64,000 nucleotides of DNA from Carboxylicivirga caseinilyticus (GTDB taxonomy: Bacteria > Bacteroidota > Bacteroidia > Bacteroidales > Marinilabiliaceae), in NCBI GenBank assembly GCA_025499705.1, contig JAFMVE010000003.1, forward strand, positions 155,010 through 219,009, read 5' to 3'. The position numbers and the translations under genes are program-made. The stretch's first letter is position 1. Each line of letters begins with the position of its first letter. Shown piece by piece: positions 39,424-47,644 of this stretch. The notes below the pieces were generated by a model. That model was not told the DNA's origin and did no database searches. It saw nothing but the letters and a program-made list of their open reading frames with translations.

Positions 39424-39591
39424 ATGTTAGAACGAACTAAAAACATACTTATCGACTTATATAATTTTTTTCTGATCGTTATCTATTGGACTATAGGAGT
39501 AGTTTTGTTACTGATGGCTCGCTTCATTGATCGTTTTATGGGAACCAGGTTGTTCAGTTTTTTAGATAAAATAGTAAGAAAAATAGCCTGA
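39424..39591 (+). CDS. Small membrane protein (55 aa)
   Basis: A 55-aa ORF starting at the ATG 4 nt after the GNAT stop and ending 7 nt before the PSD-like gene. One hydrophobic helix (about 14-33) flanked by charged residues (LERTKN, then RFIDRFMG...FLDKIVRKIA). The tight spacing argues that it is a real gene of the operon, perhaps an adaptor or anchor. No family recognised. Confidence 0.6.
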   Translation: MLERTKNILIDLYNFFLIVIYWTIGVVLLLMARFIDRFMGTRLFSFLDKIVRKIA

Positions 39592-39598
39592 TATTGAA

Positions 39599-40300
39599 AT
39601 GATTATAGTTGGTTTAATAGTATTGTTAATCGTTATTCTTTTTATTGTGTGGCGCTTCTGGTTTTTCTTCCGGAATCCTAATCGTACCATTCAATATAAT
39701 GAAAACTATATTCTTTCACCTGCTGATGGCTTTATTGTTTACATACGCAAGGTAATACCGGGGGAAGATATTTTCGCAATTAAAAAAGGCAGAAAGATTC
39801 TGTTAGACGAACTAATGTTTCTGGATGATCAAGAAATGCTAAATCAACCAGGTTGGCTGATTGGCATTTGTATGGGACCTTTTAATGTTCATTATAACAG
39901 GGCTCCAATTGAAGGATATATCACAAAAATTAAACATGACTTTCCTACAACCGTCAAAAGCAATAAAACGATGTTTCCTGCATTGCAGAATCTGTTTTTT
40001 AATTTGTATCCCTATTATGAAGGCTGCGATTATATTCTTTCTAACGAAAGAGCTTCTTATACTATATCCAATCATCGATTCAAAGTCTATGTAACTCAAA
40101 TTGCAGACAACTGGATTAGAAAAATAGTAACCTTCAGGAATAAAGAAGAAATAAAACAGGGTGATGTTTTTGGTCTGATAAGAATGGGATCACAGGTTGA
40201 TTTATTCATTCCCGATCAGGAAAAAAGCATTGAGATTCTTGTAAACGAAAGGCAAAAAGTAAGGGCCGGGATTACAATTTTGGCTAAACTAAATGATTAG
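39599..40300 (+). CDS. Phosphatidylserine-decarboxylase-like protein
   Basis: A 233-aa protein with an N-terminal membrane helix (6-24). It has RNPNRTI, LSPADGFIVYI, FNVHYNRAPIEG, the PSD core VTQIAD, and the autocleavage region FGLIRMGSQVDLFIP, where S198 after G197 would become the pyruvoyl group (the short type II PSD has GS here). PSDs turn phosphatidylserine into phosphatidylethanolamine. In this operon it could instead decarboxylate a homoserine-type head group; that is inference. Only 9 nt separate it from the convergent histidine kinase gene. Confidence 0.85.
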   Translation: MIIVGLIVLLIVILFIVWRFWFFFRNPNRTIQYNENYILSPADGFIVYIRKVIPGEDIFAIKKGRKILLDELMFLDDQEMLNQPGWLIGICMGPFNVHYNRAPIEGYITKIKHDFPTTVKSNKTMFPALQNLFFNLYPYYEGCDYILSNERASYTISNHRFKVYVTQIADNWIRKIVTFRNKEEIKQGDVFGLIRMGSQVDLFIPDQEKSIEILVNERQKVRAGITILAKLND

Positions 40301-40309
40301 CTATATTAG

Positions 40310-42415
40310 TTATAATGTAATTTCGACTTTAGTACCTGTTCCTTCACCCTTAAAATTGTATTTATCAGTAATTTCAAATTTTATATGTCTTTTTTTCTGT
40401 TGATTAAAAAGGTCTATGTATTCATTCATTACATGTAGTCCTTTGCCAGTTGATTTAATATTATACGATTTAGCTGCTGCCCTGCCAATACCATTATCTT
40501 CAATGGTGGCTTTTATCGTTTGATTTTTATTGATGATTGAGATGCTAATTTGACCATTTCCATCTTTTGGGGTTATACCGTGCTTCAATGCATTTTCAAC
40601 GAAAATTTGAATAAGCATTTTAGGTATCTCGATCTCTAAATCGATTGATTCATCGAACTCAATATTGTAATCTAATTTTGAACCAAAACGGAATCTTTCA
40701 ATTTCAAGATATTTCCTCACAAAGTCGATTTCTTCTTTAAGTGTTCTGGCTGAATCTTTGGCTTTTATTAAAGTCATTCTAATTAATTCCGAAAGATTGG
40801 CAAAGTACTCATAGGCATCTTCTTTTTTACCTAACATAATTGATCCGCCAATAGCATTTAATACATTGAAAGTAAAGTGTGGATCTAATTGGTTATAGGT
40901 AGATGATAATTCTAACTCTCTTAACCGTTCTCTCTCGTTATAAATTTTAGTAATACGTTTCTTTTCAATGTTAAATAGAAATGAAATAGTTAGAAATGAA
41001 ATAATTAGTATTAGTAAATAATAGGGAAATTTAAAGATATAGTATTTATTTGGATGAATTGCAATTATATACTCATTCCCATCCATAAATATACATATGT
41101 CTGGTATTGATTTATTGTTTTTTATGAATGATATTTCAAATATCTTTGGTGTTGATGGAGGTATTCCTTCTATTGGGATAAAGTCTTCTTTATTGAGCCA
41201 TAAGTTATAAATGCCGGAGTTAGTATTGTAAAGTAATAGACTTGGGGTTGTCTGCTCATTAAACTGTAACTCTCTAAATCCAAATTTAGGAACAGGTATA
41301 TTGATTGTATGTAATGTATCAAATGAAGAATTTAAAGTAACAATGTTTGACCTATCTCTATTTATGAGCCATATCAAGCTATCCTGGAAAGTATTATTTA
41401 AGGCAAGTGTATTGGATCTTTTTTGTTTTGGAAGAAATGTTCTTTTTATACGTTTTCCTTTGACATCATAAATACTTATTATTTGGCTTTTCTTTTTATT
41501 TGTTGCAAACGATTCTAAAACTGCTATATAAGGGTTCTCTGGTTTGTCTAATATTTGAACGTTAACTGAAGTAAAACCTCCATAGTTTATAATGGGATCA
41601 AAGAAGAATTCTAATTTTCGATTAAAGGCCATTGCATAACTGTTCTGATCATGAAAATGATAATCAGTGGTATCTTTTATGTTCCATGGAGCATAACAAG
41701 CTCCAAATAATTCATCATATCCATTATTATCAAAATCATAGAAACACACATTTCCATTGCCGCATGATCCATCTGTTTTGGATTTAAACAACTTTTGAGT
41801 TAATGGATCATACTTGTAAAATTTTCTTGGTTTTATAGAGTATCCAGCATTCAACGAAATATAAATTTCTGGTCGGTTATTCTTATCTGCATCGTGAAGA
41901 AAAATACCATAAGTAAAATCATAAGATCCATATTTGTTTTTTAGAATTTGATCAAGAAAAATATATTGAGTTTTCCCATCTATATTATTATCTTCCTGAT
42001 AATATGAGATGTCTGTAAGAGCAAGAAATATAGAATCTTCTCTAATTATTAATAATGAGATATCATGGTATTCATTATCAAAAATAGGACCTAAAGCGAA
42101 TGTATTTAAAGAACCATTTAGTTTTCCTTCAAGATTAACCTGACCCAGTAGATTATAGTTTGTATCATTAATTTGAAAACTTGCATTTTTTGTGTAGTTA
42201 TCTGTTTGAACAATTACTCTTTCACTAATTCCATCATTATTAAGATCATAATATTTAACTCGACCATGATCTCTGTCGTCAGCCATATTAATGTGAGATA
42301 CATTCACATGATACTGATTAAAGTTTATAGGAATGGCAAGTATTATAAGTAAAGTTAAAGGAATGGCTATAACTAGGTTGAATAACCATAGAACATTCGA
42401 TAATTTTTTTCTCAT
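40310..42415 (-). CDS. LytS-type sensor histidine kinase with FG-GAP-like extracytoplasmic domain (copy 1)
   Basis: A 701-aa protein. TM1 (~10-32), a periplasmic domain (~33-457) and TM2 (~458-480) precede a His_kinase (LytS/YehU-type) core with DPHFTFN, H513 as the phosphorylation site, and an ATPase with VENALKHG, EDNGIGRAAA and STGKGLHV. The sensor has DLNNDGISER, DADKNNRPEI and DFDNNGYDEL, calcium-site-like FG-GAP/VCBS motifs of a beta-propeller. It follows its LytTR regulator at 3-nt spacing. A 701-aa paralogue of identical length lies at 56919-59024, and its catalytic half is almost the same in DNA sequence. Confidence 0.9.
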   Translation of the reverse strand: MRKKLSNVLWLFNLVIAIPLTLLIILAIPINFNQYHVNVSHINMADDRDHGRVKYYDLNNDGISERVIVQTDNYTKNASFQINDTNYNLLGQVNLEGKLNGSLNTFALGPIFDNEYHDISLLIIREDSIFLALTDISYYQEDNNIDGKTQYIFLDQILKNKYGSYDFTYGIFLHDADKNNRPEIYISLNAGYSIKPRKFYKYDPLTQKLFKSKTDGSCGNGNVCFYDFDNNGYDELFGACYAPWNIKDTTDYHFHDQNSYAMAFNRKLEFFFDPIINYGGFTSVNVQILDKPENPYIAVLESFATNKKKSQIISIYDVKGKRIKRTFLPKQKRSNTLALNNTFQDSLIWLINRDRSNIVTLNSSFDTLHTINIPVPKFGFRELQFNEQTTPSLLLYNTNSGIYNLWLNKEDFIPIEGIPPSTPKIFEISFIKNNKSIPDICIFMDGNEYIIAIHPNKYYIFKFPYYLLILIISFLTISFLFNIEKKRITKIYNERERLRELELSSTYNQLDPHFTFNVLNAIGGSIMLGKKEDAYEYFANLSELIRMTLIKAKDSARTLKEEIDFVRKYLEIERFRFGSKLDYNIEFDESIDLEIEIPKMLIQIFVENALKHGITPKDGNGQISISIINKNQTIKATIEDNGIGRAAAKSYNIKSTGKGLHVMNEYIDLFNQQKKRHIKFEITDKYNFKGEGTGTKVEITL

Positions 42416-42418
42416 ATT

Positions 42419-43138
42419 TTATTGGTGAAAATATTCTTCCAATAGGTCAATGCCTGATTTACTGATTTTTACTTCCTGAGCATACCCATTTATACCTACA
42501 ATGCAAGTTCTTTTTTTACGGGATACTTCCCTAAGGTAATTAATGTTTATAAGGCTGGATCTGGAACTTCTAATAAAAATATTATCATCAAGCATTGTTT
42601 GTATCTTCCCTATATTAATGGATACATGATGCTTTTTATTATCAAATGTGTGAATAGTAGTATAAACCTGATCCGCAACTAAACAAATTATATCGTTGGG
42701 CTTTACAATAATAAATCCTTGCTGAGTATTAAAGCGTAGTGTGTTATTAACTAATTTTTCTATTTGAATGTCATTATGTTTATGTTCTTCAAAGTGTTTT
42801 AGTGCTTTCGAAAATCGACTAATAGAAATTGGTTTCATTAAATAATCGCAAGCCTTACAATCAAATGCATCTAACGCGTGCTCTGCATATGCTGTTGCGA
42901 AAATGATCTCAGTATTCAATTCAAGTTGATTTATTTCTTTAGCCAAATCTATACCATTGTCCTTGCCAAAATTAATATCAAGCAATACCAGATCCGGTTT
43001 GTTTTTAAGAATGGATGGTAGCAATTTTATTGAATTAGTCACTTTATCTACCACAATGTATGTAGGAAAGGACTTTAGCAACTCAACCATTAGATTAATG
43101 GCATGTTGCTCATCATCAGCGATAATTACTTTATACAT
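42419..43138 (-). CDS. LytTR response regulator (copy 1)
   Basis: A 239-aa protein. REC domain: D8, D9, phospho-acceptor D54 in LVLLDINFG, the T/A of FATAYAEHA and K of CDYLMKPIS. LytTR DNA-binding domain (~135-239) with FIRSSRSSLININYLREVSRKKRT. First gene of the operon with the kinase. Divergent from the FHA operon, across 203 nt that hold two 21-bp-phased direct repeats. Its receiver is nearly identical in DNA to copy 2 at 59028-59747. Confidence 0.93.
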   Translation of the reverse strand: MYKVIIADDEQHAINLMVELLKSFPTYIVVDKVTNSIKLLPSILKNKPDLVLLDINFGKDNGIDLAKEINQLELNTEIIFATAYAEHALDAFDCKACDYLMKPISISRFSKALKHFEEHKHNDIQIEKLVNNTLRFNTQQGFIIVKPNDIICLVADQVYTTIHTFDNKKHHVSINIGKIQTMLDDNIFIRSSRSSLININYLREVSRKKRTCIVGINGYAQEVKISKSGIDLLEEYFHQ

Positions 43139-43202
43139 GGTTTAGGTTTATAATGGCTATCTATTTGCAAACTACGCAAAAAATTGAAAAAGTGGAAGTT
43201 TT

Positions 43203-43234
43203 ATTGGTTAAATGAATTATATCATTGGTTAAAT
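43203..43234. promoter_or_regulatory. Putative LytTR operator, direct repeats 21 bp apart
   Basis: ATTGGTTAAAT occurs at 43203-43213 and 43224-43234 with a 10-nt spacer, so the start-to-start distance is 21 bp (two helical turns), as expected for LytTR dimer sites. A weaker TTGGTTA lies at 43281. The copy at 59812-59843 is the same. Confidence 0.7.
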
Positions 43235-43254
43235 ATACATAACGGTTTATTAAT

Positions 43255-43262
43255 TGTCTTTG
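43255..43262 (+). promoter_or_regulatory. Possible -7 box of the FHA operon
   Basis: TGTCTTTG differs from TAnnTTTG by one base. It lies 20 nt after the second operator repeat, the same spacing as in copy 2 (59864-59871). A degenerate box behind an activator site is consistent with activation. Confidence 0.35.
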
Positions 43263-43341
43263 AATATGCGTGATTCAGAGTTGGTTAATAATCCACAACA
43301 GCTTAATTTAGGATATCGCTGTCAAACTCAAAATTTATACA

Positions 43342-44331
43342 ATGAAAAGAATATTATTTGCGCTATCCCTTTGTCTTTTAATGGGATTAACAGGAACTGT
43401 TAAGGCAGAAAGAGTATCTCAGATTTTAAACAATGCCTCTCAAAGAGTGGGAGAAATTGTTGAAGTTGATGGATTAGTTACACAACTTCAAGATGCAAAC
43501 AAATCTAACTTCAAAGATTATTGGTTGAAGGATAAATATGGAGGTATCATAATGGTACATACTGATGGTACTGAAGATCCAATTACAAATAAAAAATATA
43601 ATGTAAAAGGATACTTGACTTATAATGCTGATAACGGACTTTACTATATAAGTGAAACCTATAGAAATCAGTTAAGCGATGATGCCTTTATAATTGTAGA
43701 GCCCTCGAATCCTTTTACTCCAACACCAGCAATACCTTGGTGGAAAGAAAACTTTTTAATATTGGTGATTGCTGGAGGTGCAATAATATTAGCTCTAATT
43801 ATTATAGCTTTTGTTGTTTCTTCGAAAAAGAGTAAAAGTATACAGAATGTAAAACCTTCATATACTTCTCATATGACTGCAAATTCAGCAGAAACCAAGG
43901 TTTCAATTTCTAATATTGAAACCGTACAAAATAATACCGAGGAGCTTAAAACAATGATCATACCTAAAGCTGATCCTAAAACAATGAAATTCATACCGGG
44001 AGAACTTGAAATATTGAAAGGAGCAGATATTGGTAAAAAGTTTAAGATTGCAGGATCTCCTCAGAGTGATGGAACAAGCATTGTTACAATCGGTAGAGAA
44101 AATTCAAATGAATCAAATATGTTTTCTCATATTCATTTAAAAGAAAAAACTATTTCCAGACAACAAGCTCAGATTATACAAAGCAATGGTAACATTAAAG
44201 TCAAAAACCTGAGTAAAACAAACTTGACTAAAGTAGATGGAAAAGAATTAATGCCTGATGAAACAATAGAACTATCTCCAAATGCAATAATATCATTAGG
44301 TGAGGTTGAAATTAAGTACTTATTGAATTAG
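43342..44331 (+). CDS. Membrane protein with OB-like N-terminus and C-terminal FHA domain
   Basis: A 329-aa protein. Signal peptide (1-22), a periplasmic OB-fold-like region (~25-125; RVGEIVEVDGLVTQLQD..., KYNVKGYLTY), one membrane helix (~136-158), a cytoplasmic linker and an FHA domain (~225-329) with VTIGRENSN and KTISRQQAQI, the phosphothreonine-binding residues. It would bind phosphothreonine proteins, plausibly the kinase encoded two genes on. First gene of a six-gene rightward operon, divergent from the LytTR pair. Confidence 0.85.
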   Translation: MKRILFALSLCLLMGLTGTVKAERVSQILNNASQRVGEIVEVDGLVTQLQDANKSNFKDYWLKDKYGGIIMVHTDGTEDPITNKKYNVKGYLTYNADNGLYYISETYRNQLSDDAFIIVEPSNPFTPTPAIPWWKENFLILVIAGGAIILALIIIAFVVSSKKSKSIQNVKPSYTSHMTANSAETKVSISNIETVQNNTEELKTMIIPKADPKTMKFIPGELEILKGADIGKKFKIAGSPQSDGTSIVTIGRENSNESNMFSHIHLKEKTISRQQAQIIQSNGNIKVKNLSKTNLTKVDGKELMPDETIELSPNAIISLGEVEIKYLLN

Positions 44332-44345
44332 AATACTAAATAAAG

Positions 44346-44374
44346 TTACCCTCATTTATTTCTAATGAGGGTAA
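44346..44374 (+). terminator. Intra-operon hairpin
   Basis: TTACCCTCATT (44346-44356) pairs perfectly with 44364-44374 (7-nt loop), followed by a short T-rich stretch (TTCTTT). It lies between the FHA and phosphatase genes, so it may be a partial terminator or a processing site that reduces expression of the downstream genes. Confidence 0.5.
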
Positions 44375-44390
44375 TTCTTTATATGAACAT

Positions 44391-45170
44391 ATGGCAAAAT
44401 ATGAACTTTATTATTCTGCAGAAACGGATGCAGGACTTCGAGGAAATAATGAAGATAGTATATGTGCATTAGCGTTAGATGATTTGTTTGTATTTGCAGT
44501 GGCAGATGGAATGGGGGGAATGGATGCTGGCGAAGTAGCCAGTGAAATTGCAATTAATGCTATTGTCGATTGCGTAAAGGAGAGCATTGAATCAATTGTA
44601 AAAGGTAGAAAGACATTAAAGGAAATTATTAGATATTCATTTTTGGTTGCGCAAACAAACATTGCAGATGATATTGTTGAAAATCCTGCACGATCAAGTA
44701 TGGGTACCACTCTGACAATGGTTCTAATTTATAAGGGGAGATATGCAATAGGGAATATTGGAGATTCAAGGATTTATCTGCGTCGCAGAGGAAAACTGAA
44801 ATTACTGACTATGGATCATAGTTATGTTTTTGAAGAACAGAAAAAAAAAGGGAAAAATCTGTCTGAGAGCATGATTAAAAACTATGGACATCTGGTAACA
44901 AAAGCAGTAGACGGTAAAAATATTACACCTGATTTATTTCCTAAGAGAAGAAAGAGTTATAAGTTGAAAAATAGAGATGGACTTCTTTTATGTTCTGATG
45001 GATTGATAACGGCAGATGTGTTTAATGACTCAACAAAAATACAAGCTGCTATCAATACATGTAATTATATAGATGATGTTAGTAGGACATTGATTAAATC
45101 AGCAATGGAAAATGGTTCAAATGACAATATTAGTGTTATCTATCTTAGTCAGAAAAGCAAGGTTAAGTGA
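44391..45170 (+). CDS. PP2C-family Ser/Thr protein phosphatase
   Basis: A 259-aa protein with the metal-binding motifs of PPM phosphatases: RGNNEDSI, FAVADGMGGMDAGEVAS, GNIGDSRIYL, LLLCSDGL and GSNDNISVIYL. Cytosolic. Bacterial PP2Cs reverse Ser/Thr kinase action, and the next gene is a Ser/Thr kinase. Start ATG 44391, 59 nt after the FHA gene. Confidence 0.93.
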   Translation: MAKYELYYSAETDAGLRGNNEDSICALALDDLFVFAVADGMGGMDAGEVASEIAINAIVDCVKESIESIVKGRKTLKEIIRYSFLVAQTNIADDIVENPARSSMGTTLTMVLIYKGRYAIGNIGDSRIYLRRRGKLKLLTMDHSYVFEEQKKKGKNLSESMIKNYGHLVTKAVDGKNITPDLFPKRRKSYKLKNRDGLLLCSDGLITADVFNDSTKIQAAINTCNYIDDVSRTLIKSAMENGSNDNISVIYLSQKSKVK

Positions 45171-45187
45171 TAAATTATTAATTGAAT

Positions 45188-47623
45188 ATGCATACAATAA
45201 TCTGTCCATTTTGTAAAGAAGTAATAAAGGAAGGTGCTGTTAAATGTAAGCATTGTGGAAGTATATTGTCGCAATTGCCAATATACAATAACCAGAATGT
45301 TGATACTATCATAAAACAAGAATTAAGTAATCATTATCAGATTATAAGTGCCTTAGGAAAAGGGGGTATGGCAACAGTTTATAAAGCTATTCAAAAGAAC
45401 CTGAATCGATACGTAGCACTTAAAGTTGTGCATCCCAATTTGGTTCATGATCAGGAGTTTCTAGCCAGATTTCACAGAGAGGCACAAGTTTCAGCATCCC
45501 TAAGACATCCTAATATTGTTACTATTTATGATGTAGGATCGATAAAAGGAATTCATTTTATATCGATGGAATTATTGGATGGCAAGGATTTACATTCAAT
45601 AATCAGATCAGAGGGTAAGCTTACTCCAAGTGATCTTGTACTGACAATTGCCCCTATTGCAAATGCTTTAGGATATGCTCATGAAAAACATTTGGTTCAT
45701 AGAGATATAAAAAGTTCAAATATATTTATAACTAAGGAAGGTAGGCCGGTCTTAACAGATTTTGGTATTGCCCATTTAGAACAAAATACGCAATTGACAC
45801 AGGCTGGTGCAATTCTTGGGACACCAGATTATATGAGTCCTGAACAGGCGAATGCTGAAAATATTGATGGAAGAAGCGATATTTTCAGTCTGGGAGTAGT
45901 GATGTATGAATGTTTAACAGGGCAGTTACCTTTTAAGACGGAAAATCCACTAAGCACGATAAATGCCATTATAAATAAGAAACATAAACCAGTATCTCAT
46001 TTTAATAAAGGAATTCCAAACTGGATTGAAGACTGTTCAAATATGTGTTTGGAGAAAAATCCTGATTTGCGTCCCAAAACTGCCTATGATTTAGAGTTGC
46101 TCTTAAAAAATGGCGATAAAAAAGTTTTTCTGGCAAAGAGAAATCTGTTTAATACTAAGGTTGTAAATTCTGCAGTTATCGCATTAAGTAGTGTTGCTCT
46201 CCTAATTTTTGTAACATTAATTGCTATTGGTTTTTTAATTAAATCAGATGCATCTGTTACTACTCCCAAAGCTTTAGTTAATCAGTCTGACATTAAAAAT
46301 GAACCTATTCTTGAAATTTCAAATAAAGGAACAGACCTCCTAATTGTTACAGGAAATGAGGTTGATTCTACTAGAGGCAAAGTAGGTGGATTAACAACAA
46401 CTAACGATGACCCACAACCCAAAGATGAGGACAAGAAAGAATCGGTTGTTAAAGTAGAGAAAAATTTGGAGTATTTTATTAACCAGGCTAATACTGCCTT
46501 TGATAAAAGAAGTTATCAAAAGTGTCTAAACCAATGTATTGAAGCACTAACATTAGATCCAGATAACAAAACTGCATTAAAATTAAAAGAAAAAGCTACA
46601 AAGGCAATTGAAGATTCCAAGATTTTAAAAGGATTGAAATTTGATAAACTTGTTGAATTGGCTGATTATCATTATTTGGAATCAAATAGTGATTCGGCTC
46701 TGTTTTTTTATCAACAAGCACGGAAATATAAACCAAATGATGATCATGTAAATGGACGTATTATACAACTTAGTGAAGAATTAAGTTATGTCAAGGAAAA
46801 ATTAAATCAAGATATCGTAAAAGCCAATGAAGCAATTGCCGGAGGAGACTTAGAAAGAGCTTTTGATTTATTTTCTAAAGCTTTTAAGGAGGGATATCAG
46901 TCATTTGATTTAAGAGATCAGATTAGTAAAATCAAAGAAAATCTTGCTCAATATTGGATAAATGAAGCTCAGAACAAGATGGTAATGGTTGATGGCGGCA
47001 TTTTTGAAATGGGAAGCGATCAGTCAAGTCAGGATCAAAAGCCGAAACATCAGGTACAGGTTTCTTCATTTCAAATGGATGCTTATGAAGTAACTGTAGA
47101 AGAGTACAGAAGGTTTTGTAAGATAAATGGACTGAAGATGCCAACTGAACCTTCTAAAGGATGGAGTGCAAATCAACCTATTGTTAATATTTCCTGGAAT
47201 GAGGCTATGCGATATGCACAGTGGGTAGGCAAAAGACTCCCGACCGAGGCAGAATGGGAATATGCAGCAAAAGGAGGAAGAGTATCAAAAAGTTATAAAT
47301 ATAGTGGTAGTGACATCGCTAATCAGGTAGCCTGGTACAATACCAGTAGTATACACACTATTAAATCAAAAAATCCTAACGAGCTAGGTTTATATGATAT
47401 GAGTGGAAATGTTTGGGAATGGTGTTATGACTTTTATGATGCTGAATTTTATAAAAACAGTTCTTCAAATAATCCTTTGGGGCCACAATCTGGTGACAAG
47501 AAGATTATTAGAGGAGGAGGATATAAAAGCCCGACAAGAGAATTACAGGTTAAACACAGGGGCGCAGAAAAACCACAAAAAAGATCTGTTGAGATAGGAT
47601 TTAGATGTGTGAAAAGTAATTAA
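45188..47623 (+). CDS. Ser/Thr kinase fusion: zinc ribbon, kinase, TM, TPR-like, FGE/SUMF1 domain
   Basis: 811 aa from the ATG at 45188 (a TTG 6 nt earlier is less likely). A zinc ribbon with CPFC...CKHC; a Hanks-type kinase with LGKGGMATVYK, ALKVVH, catalytic H171-R172-D173 (HRDIKSSNIF), and DFGIAHL; a membrane helix (~325-353); a TPR-like helical extracytoplasmic region (~430-590); and a C-terminal FGE-sulfatase/SUMF1-type domain (~598-811; MVMVDGGIFEMGSD, LPTEAEWEYAAKGG, MSGNVWEWCYDFY, GFRCVKSN). The kinase faces the cytosol and the FGE-like domain faces the periplasm. Confidence 0.93.
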   Translation: MHTIICPFCKEVIKEGAVKCKHCGSILSQLPIYNNQNVDTIIKQELSNHYQIISALGKGGMATVYKAIQKNLNRYVALKVVHPNLVHDQEFLARFHREAQVSASLRHPNIVTIYDVGSIKGIHFISMELLDGKDLHSIIRSEGKLTPSDLVLTIAPIANALGYAHEKHLVHRDIKSSNIFITKEGRPVLTDFGIAHLEQNTQLTQAGAILGTPDYMSPEQANAENIDGRSDIFSLGVVMYECLTGQLPFKTENPLSTINAIINKKHKPVSHFNKGIPNWIEDCSNMCLEKNPDLRPKTAYDLELLLKNGDKKVFLAKRNLFNTKVVNSAVIALSSVALLIFVTLIAIGFLIKSDASVTTPKALVNQSDIKNEPILEISNKGTDLLIVTGNEVDSTRGKVGGLTTTNDDPQPKDEDKKESVVKVEKNLEYFINQANTAFDKRSYQKCLNQCIEALTLDPDNKTALKLKEKATKAIEDSKILKGLKFDKLVELADYHYLESNSDSALFFYQQARKYKPNDDHVNGRIIQLSEELSYVKEKLNQDIVKANEAIAGGDLERAFDLFSKAFKEGYQSFDLRDQISKIKENLAQYWINEAQNKMVMVDGGIFEMGSDQSSQDQKPKHQVQVSSFQMDAYEVTVEEYRRFCKINGLKMPTEPSKGWSANQPIVNISWNEAMRYAQWVGKRLPTEAEWEYAAKGGRVSKSYKYSGSDIANQVAWYNTSSIHTIKSKNPNELGLYDMSGNVWEWCYDFYDAEFYKNSSSNNPLGPQSGDKKIIRGGGYKSPTRELQVKHRGAEKPQKRSVEIGFRCVKSN

Positions 47624-47644
47624 TAAAATATCAATTTTTCAACT

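Larger units (their letters stand above)
43139..43287. repeat. Duplicated upstream regulatory segment (copy 1)
   Basis: This 149-nt block is the same as 59748-59896 with three substitutions and no gaps. It starts immediately upstream of the regulator gene and ends before the divergent operon, whose genes are unrelated in the two places. Confidence 0.9.

Noticed and set aside
39599..40300. Housekeeping phosphatidylserine decarboxylase
   Set aside because: The motif is intact, so it could be, but it lies in an operon without phosphatidylserine synthase. I kept the call as PSD-like.
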